A stretch of 64,000 nucleotides of DNA. Origin: a bacterium UBP6_UBA1177 (lineage in GTDB: Bacteria; UBP6; UBA1177). The first letter of the stretch is position 1. The number at the start of each line of letters is the position of its first letter. The position numbers were made by a program, and so were the translations under genes. Under the pieces are notes generated by a model, which saw only the letters and a program-made list of their open reading frames with translations, did no database searches and was not told the origin of the DNA. The stretch is taken from contig DBYV01000055.1 in the NCBI GenBank assembly GCA_002310995.1, forward strand, positions 1 through 64,000, read 5' to 3'. Positions 1 to 7,212 of the stretch are shown here, one piece after another.

Positions 1-129
1 TTTATTATCAAAGAAACAAAAGGATAGGGTTTCTTCCGACACATCTGTTTTTGTTATTGCTAACTGCAGTTGGCGAAATTGTTCCAATAAATTCAGCTGT
101 TCTTCAACTTGATGTCGAAATTTCCGACT
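1..129 (-). CDS. possible partial coding sequence at left edge
   Basis: One minus-strand frame is open from a stop just above position 129 to the window edge (43 codons) and has coding-like composition, with a Gln/Leu-rich stretch reading EEQLNLLEQFRQLQLA. No ATG start lies in the visible part, so it is either the beginning of a gene with a rare start or the tail of a broken frame. The nearly palindromic GTCGAAATTTCCGAC at 113-127 resembles GTCGGAATTTCCGAC inside the RhuM-like gene at 5294-5308. I do not recognise the family. Confidence 0.25.
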
Positions 130-249
130 TCAAGTCAGCTTTTGTCCGGCAACGATCATCTTATTGACGTCAATAAAATGATCTGATTATTTGCTCAGAT
201 TACAGAAATTTCTTTTTTTTAATGGGTTTCAAGAACTGCTTTTCCAGAC

Positions 250-319
250 AAAAAAATGGCGGGTCAGTCTGCCCGCCGCATCAGGTTGAACCTGGGTCTT
301 TCGACCAACTCAATGGTTG
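250..319 (-). ncRNA. run of four small hairpins ending in a terminator; candidate small RNA
   Basis: Read on the minus strand, four adjacent hairpins follow each other: 319-305 (CAACC/GGTTG), 306-295 (GGTC-GAAA-GACC, a GNRA tetraloop), 294-282 (CAGG/CCTG) and 277-258 (GGCGGG/CCCGCC). The last is followed by seven T residues (256-250), a textbook intrinsic terminator. No minus-strand gene upstream explains it: the nearest coding sequence to the right (606 onward) is on the plus strand. It may be the 3' end of a small structured RNA starting somewhere between 320 and 600. The family is not recognised. Confidence 0.4.
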
Positions 320-501
320 TAATATATACGCTTTATCACAAAAGCCAAATAAATTTTAGATTTTCTTTTTATTTGTTTTTGCGGGAGCGCGGGCGGCTCG
401 GCAAAAATCAACCACTTGTTTTGTGAAACCGTGTGTTCCGACACAGTAGAGGATGACCAGACCTATTTGACCTAAATCATTAAAAAATGTTCAAAAACCT
501 C

Positions 502-530
502 TTGACTTTTAAACAATGTGCATATTGATA
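502..530 (+). promoter_or_regulatory. promoter for the HEPN-motif gene
   Basis: TTGACT (502-507), a 17-bp spacer and TTGATA (525-530) form a plausible sigma70-type promoter about 75 bp before the ATG at 606. It is the only good -35/-10 pair in this gap on the plus strand. Confidence 0.5.
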
Positions 531-605
531 AGATATTTTCAAGAAAAAGATGCTTTAGGGGTAAAACAGTAGGATAAATTATTGTTATTAAAGAGAAAAA
601 TTACT

Positions 606-1490
606 ATGACAAATCAAGAAAACATTCTAAAATCCGACTTCCCAGCGAAGATTCTTTTTAAAGCTTGGATGGAAGACAAAGAAGGCGGGGTGGCACCTGA
701 AATTCGATTGATTGCGCTAACTCATTACCGTAACCACGAAAAAGGGGAATATGTTGCCTACCTTGCAAATGAAATCCCCGATGAATTTAGCAAAGAACTA
801 GATTCACTTACTTTATTCAACCCAAAAGAAACAAACGAATATTTTACAAACAGACGTGTTGCACAACTTAATGTTGATTCAATGATGCATACCAAAATAA
901 CAAACGAAATTATCCGAAATCAAAAAGGCTTGCTTGAATATATGGCACTAATTCATGGGGCTATCAATTTGATATTGGAAGACAGCAACAACGATAAAAA
1001 GTGGCTGCAAGATGTCCAATTTTTGTTTCATAATTTGGAATATATTCGCCAAAATTCAGATAAAATTCCAGAGATTGTAATTCAATCAATGTGCTATACT
1101 GCAGATATGCTCTTATGTTCGTGGATCGAAAAATTATTAAAGATAGCTTGCCTTGATAAAAGAAAAGAACTGCCTCAAAAAGGCACAAAGAAAAAACAAC
1201 AGGATAAGGACAAACTAACTCTTGGCTGGTGGTTAAATGAAAAAGAGGAGGCAGCAGTAGAAATTTTAGGAGAAACACACATGAAAAACCTCCAGAAATT
1301 TCTCGCTAAATACAATGGTGTGGGCTTCAATTATCGAAATTCATTGGCACATTGGGATAATATTAACAAAGAAATGTTAAAACCAATTTTTGTTTCCAAG
1401 ATGCTTTGGCTGTTTACAGATGTGCTTAATACTGTTTTTGTATATTTCTTAGAGAAAAGGAAAAAACTCAAACATCAGTCAGAGCAATAA
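606..1490 (+). CDS. uncharacterised protein with C-terminal HEPN-type RNSLAH motif
   Basis: The frame is open from a TTG at 582, but the ATG at 606 has a better ribosome binding site (AAAGAG) and gives 294 residues. The protein has no signal peptide or clear membrane segment, is charged and largely helical in character. Near residue 244 it carries RNSLAHW, which fits the Rx4-6H active-site motif of HEPN RNases and the RNxxxH motif described for DUF4209. A Lys-rich stretch sits in the middle. HEPN proteins of this kind often act in toxin-antitoxin, abortive infection or RNA-processing systems; that role here is inference. It stands alone on the plus strand in an accessory zone, with no partner gene overlapping it. 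Confidence 0.7.
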   Translation: MTNQENILKSDFPAKILFKAWMEDKEGGVAPEIRLIALTHYRNHEKGEYVAYLANEIPDEFSKELDSLTLFNPKETNEYFTNRRVAQLNVDSMMHTKITNEIIRNQKGLLEYMALIHGAINLILEDSNNDKKWLQDVQFLFHNLEYIRQNSDKIPEIVIQSMCYTADMLLCSWIEKLLKIACLDKRKELPQKGTKKKQQDKDKLTLGWWLNEKEEAAVEILGETHMKNLQKFLAKYNGVGFNYRNSLAHWDNINKEMLKPIFVSKMLWLFTDVLNTVFVYFLEKRKKLKHQSEQ

Positions 1491-1549
1491 TTGAAAAAGC
1501 TATAGAATATTGTCAGAACAAATAGATATCTTACTCGTCCCAGCATTTC

Positions 1550-1572
1550 AAAAACCAAAAAATCAGGTTTTT
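1550..1572. terminator. weak bidirectional terminator between convergent genes
   Basis: AAAAACC (1550-1556) and GGTTTTT (1566-1572) form a 7-bp stem with a 9-base loop, and A and T runs lie on both sides. It sits between the stop of the HEPN-motif gene and the stop of the DUF1566 lipoprotein. The stem is mostly A-T, so it may be weak. Confidence 0.35.
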
Positions 1573-1584
1573 CAGAAAAAAGAT

Positions 1585-3453
1585 TTATTGATAATTTCTC
1601 ACACAGCGGACACTTTCCGAATTAGTGTGAGCTGCATGAGGAGTGGTACAATAATTTGACCATATTAACCAAGTGTAATTTCCAGGCATAGTAGTTGATG
1701 ACCAAAAATTTTCACCTGTTGAAAACATATTAGGAAAAAGAGATGATAATTCATTTATATTAGGAAGCCTCCAATCGGAAAACCCAGCATAAGTTAAATT
1801 TTCACAATAAGAAAGAGCTCCAGCCCAAGCCAAACCTTTTTTAGAGGAGCCTTGCCACATTATATTCGATATAGAATTCACAAGCACATCTTCCTCGTTG
1901 ATTGTTAAAGTATCAAATATTGGAATTGACACTTTGTTTCCACGTACACATATTGCGTTGAATAAGTTGCTATCGGCATTTTTGTGAACGCTTCCTTCAT
2001 AAGAATTGAATGCAAATGCAGCTTCCCCTTCGTTTGCATAATCTAAAGTCCAAAGATAATTTGCAGCAGACTGTATATGGGAAAAATATGTTGTATTATA
2101 GGGGTAGGGATACTTGCCACAATCATCAATAGCAATAAATTCTTGGGATGTTGGAAGACGCCAATCTGAAGAACCAGCATAAGTCAAGTTTTCACAATAT
2201 GAAACAGCATCTTCCCAATTATACTCATCAGCATTGACTATTCCTTGCCATTCAATTCCAAGATTGTTGTCAACAATAATTTTTTGGTTTAAAATGGTTT
2301 TTATTGTAAAACTATGAGAAATACAATAGCCCAATTGAGCATATTGAGTATCCTGACCATAATAATTTTCATTTGATGACGTTGGACAATCTATTTCTTT
2401 GCTAGGATCGTAACACTTAGTTTGCTCAGTACATATCATACTTAAAGTTTTGACAGGCTGGGCAACCTCATCAATCTGTCCATTACAGTTATCATCGAAA
2501 CCGTTGTTAGTTATTTCATCCGCAATGGGATTGATGCTTTCAGGCGAATTCGTTCCTAAACAACCTGATTCCCATCCAGTTTCGCAGCAGTCACCTGTGC
2601 AGTAGTTGTATCCGTCACCGTCATAATCAAAGGCGTTTTCAGGACTCATATCAGCGCCATCGCAGTTTTCGTCTATTCCATTACTGCAAATTTCAGCCTT
2701 CGGAGTGACTTGGCCGATACATTTGCCCCAACCTGTTCCATCATCAAGACAGGTAGCAATTCCTGCTTTGCAGATTCCAACACCATCTGTACCGATAGGA
2801 CCTTCATAACATGGACGGGTTTCATTTGGAGTGCAAATAATAGATTCACAACTAGAATTTTCAACAATCCACTCGTAATTAGCCTCGCATCCACAAATGT
2901 AAGTTGTTTCTCCTGTTCTCGTGCAAACTCCTGTTGAATTTGTAATATTCGAACAAGGTTCCATATTACATGGATTTTCTTTTTCACATTGACCAGTTTC
3001 ATTATTGCAAGTTTCATCTTCGGGGCATTCTTCGTAATGTTTCCAATATCCATCTTGGCAAATATATGAAACAAAAGGAGAATGGCATTTAAAATCACCT
3101 TCCTCAGTACACTCGGAATCTTTATCATTGTTTTCATCCGGCAAGTTATCTTTGTCAGAATCGTCGTTATCATCAATTTCATTCGATTTTAAGTCGCATT
3201 TTCCAGTTTCTTCGTTGCATACTCTGTCATCCGTGCATTTCTGAACATTCTGCCATTTTTCCTCATCGCATTTTTGGACCATGTTCCCCTTGCATCTGTA
3301 AGTGCCGTTTATGCAATCATTATCTTCTTCTTGGCTGTCCGAATCCGAAATATCTGCATTTTGATCATTTGGATTGTCAGATTTGTTTCCAGAACCGCAC
3401 GAAAACAAAACTGATGACAAAATTGTTATTAAAATCAGTATGTTGAATCTCAT
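1585..3453 (-). CDS. Cys-rich lipoprotein with MopE-like region and two DUF1566 domains
   Basis: 622 residues. The N-terminus is a lipoprotein signal with lipobox VLFSC (Cys19), followed by a Ser/Asp/Asn-rich linker. Then come two short Cys-rich modules (CNEETGKC, CNNETGQC), an EGF-like stretch near 160-200, and a MopE-like region (about 205-330) with ETRPCYEG, CSNGIDENCDG and CTGDCC, as in myxobacterial metal-binding motifs. Two DUF1566 (Lcl_C) domains follow, each with W..A..YCENLTYAG.SDWRLP. The gene lies 16 bp after the DUF1566 lipoprotein at 3470-4603 and has its own AAGGAG site, so the two are probably one operon. Likely surface exposed; the ligand is unknown. Confidence 0.85.
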   Translation of the reverse strand: MRFNILILITILSSVLFSCGSGNKSDNPNDQNADISDSDSQEEDNDCINGTYRCKGNMVQKCDEEKWQNVQKCTDDRVCNEETGKCDLKSNEIDDNDDSDKDNLPDENNDKDSECTEEGDFKCHSPFVSYICQDGYWKHYEECPEDETCNNETGQCEKENPCNMEPCSNITNSTGVCTRTGETTYICGCEANYEWIVENSSCESIICTPNETRPCYEGPIGTDGVGICKAGIATCLDDGTGWGKCIGQVTPKAEICSNGIDENCDGADMSPENAFDYDGDGYNYCTGDCCETGWESGCLGTNSPESINPIADEITNNGFDDNCNGQIDEVAQPVKTLSMICTEQTKCYDPSKEIDCPTSSNENYYGQDTQYAQLGYCISHSFTIKTILNQKIIVDNNLGIEWQGIVNADEYNWEDAVSYCENLTYAGSSDWRLPTSQEFIAIDDCGKYPYPYNTTYFSHIQSAANYLWTLDYANEGEAAFAFNSYEGSVHKNADSNLFNAICVRGNKVSIPIFDTLTINEEDVLVNSISNIMWQGSSKKGLAWAGALSYCENLTYAGFSDWRLPNINELSSLFPNMFSTGENFWSSTTMPGNYTWLIWSNYCTTPHAAHTNSESVRCVRNYQ

Positions 3454-3469
3454 ATCCTTGCTCCTTTAG

Positions 3470-4603
3470 TTATCTTACACAATATACGCTAAATTTGTTG
3501 TCCACTGCTGACCGAGAAATGCTACTATTCTCATAGTCGTTATAAATAATCCATCTTTCATCATCTCTGTCAGTAACAGGCGATGATGACCAAAATTTGC
3601 TGCTTCCGTTGGAATTATGACAATAATAATAACAATCACTGTCTGACCAGCACTCAGAGTAAGAGAGACAGGAATCCGTAACACCGCAAGATTCTCCGCT
3701 TCTGCTTCCTTCACAATCTTGTAAAAATAATGATCTGAGTTCGCTGATTGTTGGCAGATGCCAGTCTGAATAACCGCCAAGAGAAAGTTCTTCGCAATAA
3801 TCGACAGCACTTTGCCAAAACATATTTGTCGGTGCGATTGAAGACCAAGTCAAGCCGGTTTCTGAATCTTTCCAAGGTTTGCACTGATTTTTTGAACTAT
3901 CGCAACCACCTTTGCATTCAGTGAATTTTTTTCTTCCATTTTCACATACGGCAAGGTTATCTCCGCTGCAGAATGTTTCTCCTTCTTCCTCTTCTTCGCA
4001 GTATTTGCTGTTTTTGCATTTTCCTGTCGAAGAGTTACATCCGCTTTCATCGCAATATTCATATTCTCCGAAAGATCCATTGCTCTGACATTTAAAAGCT
4101 GTATTTTCAGAGCATGCAAAAGAACCTTCATCGCAAAGTTGACATCTTCCCGTGGCACTATTGCAGCCAGTTGGACAAAATCCCTCATTTTTCCAATACG
4201 GATGATATTCACCATTACTGTCTTTGTCTCCGCGGTTGCATTTAAAAGAATAATTATCTTTGCACTCATAAATTCCAGCATTAGCCTCTTCAATAGAACA
4301 TTCAGCTTTCTCGCATTTCCCAGTCGAGGAATCGCAACCGCTTTTGCAAATTGCATTTCTTACCCAATGATATTTTTCGCATTTATCGGATTCCTCTTCG
4401 TATTTTTCGCAATCACACAAATATGATTGTCCATTGATACATTTGTTAATTTTGTAATAAGCTTCGTCTCGAGTACATGAACCGCCTGAAACTATTGATT
4501 CTGATTCGACTTTGTTGCCAGAATCGCCTCCGCAACTAATCATTAGAATCATCGTTACAATTGCTACAAAACCCCAAAGTGTGATAAGTGAAAACTTCTT
4601 CAT
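3470..4603 (-). CDS. Cys-rich DUF1566 lipoprotein
   Basis: The start is the ATG at 4603, preceded by AGGAGG; the open frame extends further upstream but the extension has no signal features. The lipobox MISC places the lipidated Cys at residue 24, followed by GGDSG. The body has four Cys-rich modules each ending in C(D/N)S(S/A)TG(K/R)C plus a related CDSSKNQC, then one DUF1566 domain with VDYCEELSLGGYSDWHLP and C-terminal YCVR. It is divergent from the XRE regulator at 4737, and two 20-bp direct repeats lie in the 133-bp gap, so the regulator may control it. Function unknown; the disulfide-rich design suits an outer-surface protein. Confidence 0.85.
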   Translation of the reverse strand: MKKFSLITLWGFVAIVTMILMISCGGDSGNKVESESIVSGGSCTRDEAYYKINKCINGQSYLCDCEKYEEESDKCEKYHWVRNAICKSGCDSSTGKCEKAECSIEEANAGIYECKDNYSFKCNRGDKDSNGEYHPYWKNEGFCPTGCNSATGRCQLCDEGSFACSENTAFKCQSNGSFGEYEYCDESGCNSSTGKCKNSKYCEEEEEGETFCSGDNLAVCENGRKKFTECKGGCDSSKNQCKPWKDSETGLTWSSIAPTNMFWQSAVDYCEELSLGGYSDWHLPTISELRSLFLQDCEGSRSGESCGVTDSCLSYSECWSDSDCYYYCHNSNGSSKFWSSSPVTDRDDERWIIYNDYENSSISRSAVDNKFSVYCVR

Positions 4604-4632
4604 CTTTTTCCTCCTAAAACCAAAAATCCTTG

Positions 4633-4682
4633 TTTTTATAGCCGAAAGGTTACAAAAATCAATTTTTATATCCAATAGGTTA
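4633..4682. promoter_or_regulatory. two 20-bp direct repeats, candidate operator
   Basis: TTTTTATAGCCGAAAGGTTA (4633-4652) and TTTTTATATCCAATAGGTTA (4663-4682) match at 17 of 20 positions with a spacing of exactly 30 bp, about three helical turns. They lie between the divergent lipoprotein gene (start 4603) and the XRE-family regulator (start 4737). Tandem sites on one face of the helix fit cooperative binding by the regulator; this is inference. Confidence 0.55.
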
Positions 4683-4736
4683 TAAGAAAATCGCCTCTTA
4701 TCGTCTAAAAACACTAAGTTTTTTACGGAGTCGCCT

Positions 4737-4976
4737 TTGGATCTCAAAACAGCATTCGCATTGACCATAAAAGAAATCAGGAAAGAAAAGAAACTTTCTC
4801 AGGAACAGGTCGCGAACCGCTGTTTTTGCCAGACCGTTATCATCGGACGCCTTGAAACCGCGCAGAGAGAACCCAAAATTTCAACAATTTTCAAAATCGC
4901 GAACGCGTTGGAAGTTTCCCCCGACTATTTAGTGAAAAAAGTGGAAGAAAAACTGAAAAGCGCGCCTCAGGAATAG
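4737..4976 (+). CDS. small XRE-family HTH regulator
   Basis: 79 residues, nearly all one HTH_3 domain: IRKEKKLSQEQVANRC then the recognition-helix region and the end SPDYLVKKVEEK. It begins with TTG behind an ACGGAG site; no ATG is available before the domain. It diverges from the DUF1566 lipoprotein operon (4603 to 1585), with direct repeats between, which suggests it autoregulates and controls that operon. An unusual feature is FCQTVIIGRLETAQREPK, where QSxIxRxExGxRxP is usual, so the DNA contact helix is a variant. Confidence 0.8.
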   Translation: MDLKTAFALTIKEIRKEKKLSQEQVANRCFCQTVIIGRLETAQREPKISTIFKIANALEVSPDYLVKKVEEKLKSAPQE

Positions 4977-5097
4977 GTTTGTGAAGCAAATTTCGCAGAA
5001 CTTTATTGAATATTTGTAAAATCAAAAAATAAAATTATAATTTATGCGTTTTATTGTTCCAATATACTTGATTTTGAGATGAAAATTGGAAGCAAAA

Positions 5098-5964
5098 ATG
5101 CAAATGCAAGAAAATGAAATAGTTTTGTACCAGCCGAATGACACCATCCATTTGGAAGTCAGAATGGCAGATGAAACTGTCTGGCTCACACAACAGCAAA
5201 TGGCAGAATTATTTCAGACAGCAAGAACTAATATTGTCGAGCACATCAAGCACATTTATGAAGAAGGTGAACTTGATGCAAATTCAACTTGTCGGAATTT
5301 CCGACAGGTTCAAAAAGAGGGAAATCGCAATGTGACCAGAGAAATTCCTTTTTACAATCTCGACATGATTATTTCACTCGGTTACCGCGTGAAATCAATG
5401 ATTGCAACACAGTTCCGCCGCTGGGCAAACCGTGTGTTGAAAGATTATCTGCTGAAAGGTTATGCGGTGAATCAGCGTTTTGAGCGTCTGGAACAGCGAG
5501 TGAGCCGGACAGAGGAGAAGATTGAATTTTTTGTGCGCACATCGCTGCCTCCGGTTGAAGGGGTGTTTTTCGACGGACAAATCTACGATGCCTACGAACT
5601 TGCAAGCAGACTGGTAAAAAGCGCACGCAGCCGAATAATTCTGATTGACAACTATATCGACGAAACAGTTCTGACATTGCTTGACAAACGAGAGGGCGGA
5701 GTCACGGCGGAGATATACACACATCAGCCGAATGCACAGCTGAAGCTTGACATAGAGCGGCATAACAGCCAGTATGCACCGATACCGGTTCATGTTCTCA
5801 CGCGTTCTCACGACCGCTTTCTGTGTATCGACGACACGGTATATCACATCGGAGCCTCGCTCAAAGATCTGGGAAAAAAGTGGTTTGCCTTCTCACGCAT
5901 GGAAATCAAGACCGAAACATTAACGGCAAATTTGCCGAAAGATGACTTTGTGTCTCAGGAATAG
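5098..5964 (+). CDS. RhuM-family protein with PLD-like C-terminal half
   Basis: 288 residues from the ATG at 5098 (GGAAG site). The first half (about 15-120) is a Virulence_RhuM domain: ETVWLTQQQMAELFQTARTN, FYNLDMIISLGYRVKS and TQFRRWANRVLKDYL. A short coiled region (FERLEQRVSRTEEKIEFF) leads to a second half containing ILIDNYIDETVLTLL and SHDRFLCIDDTVYHIGASLKDLG, which resembles the HxK/GxS region of phospholipase-D-like folds but has HDR in place of HKD. Such proteins are common in accessory islands and may be DNA-binding or nuclease-like; the role is unproven. A 15-bp palindrome (GTCGGAATTTCCGAC) lies inside the gene at 5294. Confidence 0.8.
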   Translation: MQMQENEIVLYQPNDTIHLEVRMADETVWLTQQQMAELFQTARTNIVEHIKHIYEEGELDANSTCRNFRQVQKEGNRNVTREIPFYNLDMIISLGYRVKSMIATQFRRWANRVLKDYLLKGYAVNQRFERLEQRVSRTEEKIEFFVRTSLPPVEGVFFDGQIYDAYELASRLVKSARSRIILIDNYIDETVLTLLDKREGGVTAEIYTHQPNAQLKLDIERHNSQYAPIPVHVLTRSHDRFLCIDDTVYHIGASLKDLGKKWFAFSRMEIKTETLTANLPKDDFVSQE

Positions 5965-6054
5965 TTTTCGGAAAGTTTCAAGCACAAAAATATAGAAAAC
6001 TGCTGGGTTTGCGAATGTAAACTTCATTTCTTGCATTTTTATATTTACTTGAAG

Positions 6055-6126
6055 TGCAAATTTTGCATCATGAATTTGGACTAGGTGCAATTTTTGCACT
6101 TTATCTCTTGACTTTGGTGCAAAACG
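6055..6126 (+). promoter_or_regulatory. palindromic TGCAAA operator sites before the MNT gene
   Basis: TGCAAATTTTGCA (6055-6067) and GTGCAATTTTTGCAC (6085-6099) are palindromes about 31 bp apart, and a half site GGTGCAAAA follows at 6116. They lie directly upstream of the HTH-nucleotidyltransferase gene at 6156. Their number and phase fit an autoregulatory operator for the gene's own HTH domain, as in toxin-antitoxin operons. Confidence 0.5.
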
Positions 6127-6155
6127 AAGTATCTTTCTCTCCGCGAGGTGATGAA

Positions 6156-6635
6156 ATGGAACAAACTTTGAAAGAACTCAGGGTGCAGGGGCATTTGACG
6201 CAGAAAGAAGCTGCTGATTATTTAAATGTTTCTCTGCGCTCTTACAAAACTTATGAAAACGAGGCTGACAAGACTTCCACTATCAAATACGCTTATATGC
6301 TGGATAGGTTGAAGCAGCTTGTTCTGGTCGATGAAACGCACGGGATTCTGGATGTCGAAACGATTCGAGAGGCGTGCAGAAGTGTTTTTGAAGAATATAG
6401 TGTTCAATACTGCTATCTGTTCGGTTCATACGCCAAAGGAACGGCTTCAGAAAGCAGTGATGTCGATCTTCTGGTTTCATCTGATGTCGGCGGACTGAAA
6501 TTTTACGGCATGATCGAAAAGCTCAAAAATGCTTTGAAAAAGAATGTCGATCTTCTCAATGTCAGGCAGCTTGAGGGAAACGCTGAACTCTTGAACGAAA
6601 TCTTGAAATACGGGGTCAGAATCTATACTGACTGA
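6156..6635 (+). CDS. HTH-MNT nucleotidyltransferase, MntA-type antitoxin
   Basis: 159 residues from ATG 6156 (GAGGTG site); the open frame goes further upstream but the extension is not protein-like. The N-terminal third is an HTH (LTQKEAADYLNVSLRSYKTYENE), and the rest is a minimal nucleotidyltransferase with CYLFGSYAKGTASESSDVDLLV, the GSx10DxD motif. In known MntA-HepT systems such proteins AMPylate and neutralise a HEPN RNase toxin encoded next to them. Here only a 47-codon HEPN remnant follows at 6646, so the antitoxin may now be orphaned. Palindromes upstream suggest autoregulation. Confidence 0.85.
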   Translation: MEQTLKELRVQGHLTQKEAADYLNVSLRSYKTYENEADKTSTIKYAYMLDRLKQLVLVDETHGILDVETIREACRSVFEEYSVQYCYLFGSYAKGTASESSDVDLLVSSDVGGLKFYGMIEKLKNALKKNVDLLNVRQLEGNAELLNEILKYGVRIYTD

Positions 6636-6645
6636 AACATACAAA

Positions 6646-6789
6646 ATGCAACGCGGCGAAATCCCTTGGACAGATATTTACGGTTTGCGAAATAAAATCG
6701 TTCACGAATACGGTCGCGTGGATTTAGGAATTGTCTACGACACTCTGGTCAATGACATTCCGGAACTTAGGAAGTTGCTTCAGAAATAG
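6646..6789 (+). pseudogene. truncated HEPN (HepT/DUF86) toxin remnant
   Basis: Beginning 10 bp after the MNT gene stop, 47 codons read MQRGEIPWTDIYGLRNKIVH and end DIPELRKLLQK. This is the C-terminal third of a DUF86/HepT toxin: EIPW..I.G.RN..VH.Y and the VDLxIVxDTxxNDxPxL end are family hallmarks. The RNKIVH catalytic motif is kept but the N-terminal helices (family length about 110-140 residues) are missing, so it is a deletion product or a very short derivative. ATG at 6646 has no good ribosome site. Confidence 0.75.
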
Positions 6790-7212
6790 CAGTCTAAAAA
6801 ATCAAGAAAAACGGCGGTTTTTGTGCGAAAACAGCAATAAATTACAATCATCAATTATTCTAAATATTTTAATTCAATTCACCGAATATATTAATAAGAA
6901 CAACATAAAACTTGACTTTGAACACAATAGAATGTAAAGAAGAATCTGTTTACCATGTTCTTTTAAAGAAAATTATTACATTTGTTAGAAACAAAACAGA
7001 TAAAAATAAATTTAGAAAAAACTTGACTTGACATTTTTAGTGAGTAAGGAAGAGGCAATAATGACCGAAAAGAGGGTTTATATCAAACACTTTGTGTCCC
7101 TCGAGTAGGTCTATCTTTATTTTCAGTGGCAAATCAGAAGCGGGAAATATCACGAAATCAAATGTTTTCAACTGGTTTAGTTTAAACAATTCAAGTGCGC
7201 GGAAGGCAAAAA
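6790..7212. other. AT-rich intergenic stretch with a possible 15-codon remnant
   Basis: No real gene is seen. TTGACT at 7023 and a GGAAGAGG site precede ATG 7061, which opens a 15-codon frame (MTEKRVYIKHFVSLE, stop 7106-7108). That looks like a gene start cut short by decay or rearrangement. The rest is AT-rich without recognisable structure. This marks the border between the accessory zone on the left and the ftsY-pfp-mnmA cluster. Confidence 0.4.
6807..6822 (+). terminator. short hairpin terminator after the MNT/HEPN remnant
   Basis: AAAAAC-GGCG-GTTTTT forms a 6-bp stem with a 4-base loop, the 3' arm being itself T-rich. It lies 17 bp after the HEPN remnant stop. Confidence 0.35.

Larger units (their letters stand above)
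1..605. other. non-coding left end before the first gene
   Basis: Apart from the possible minus-strand fragment (1-129), the hairpin/terminator array (250-319) and the promoter at 502-530, nothing convincing is seen. A GC-rich patch lies at 380-402 in otherwise AT-rich DNA, and a TGTG-TTCC-GACACA hairpin near 430-445; neither could be assigned. Confidence 0.5.

Noticed and set aside
6054..6155. N-terminal extension of the MNT protein
   Set aside because: It covers the palindromic operator region and the ATG at 6156 has a good GAGGTG site.
6731..6937. 68-codon plus-strand frame
   Set aside because: It overlaps the HEPN remnant in another frame and runs into AT-rich DNA without protein-like composition.
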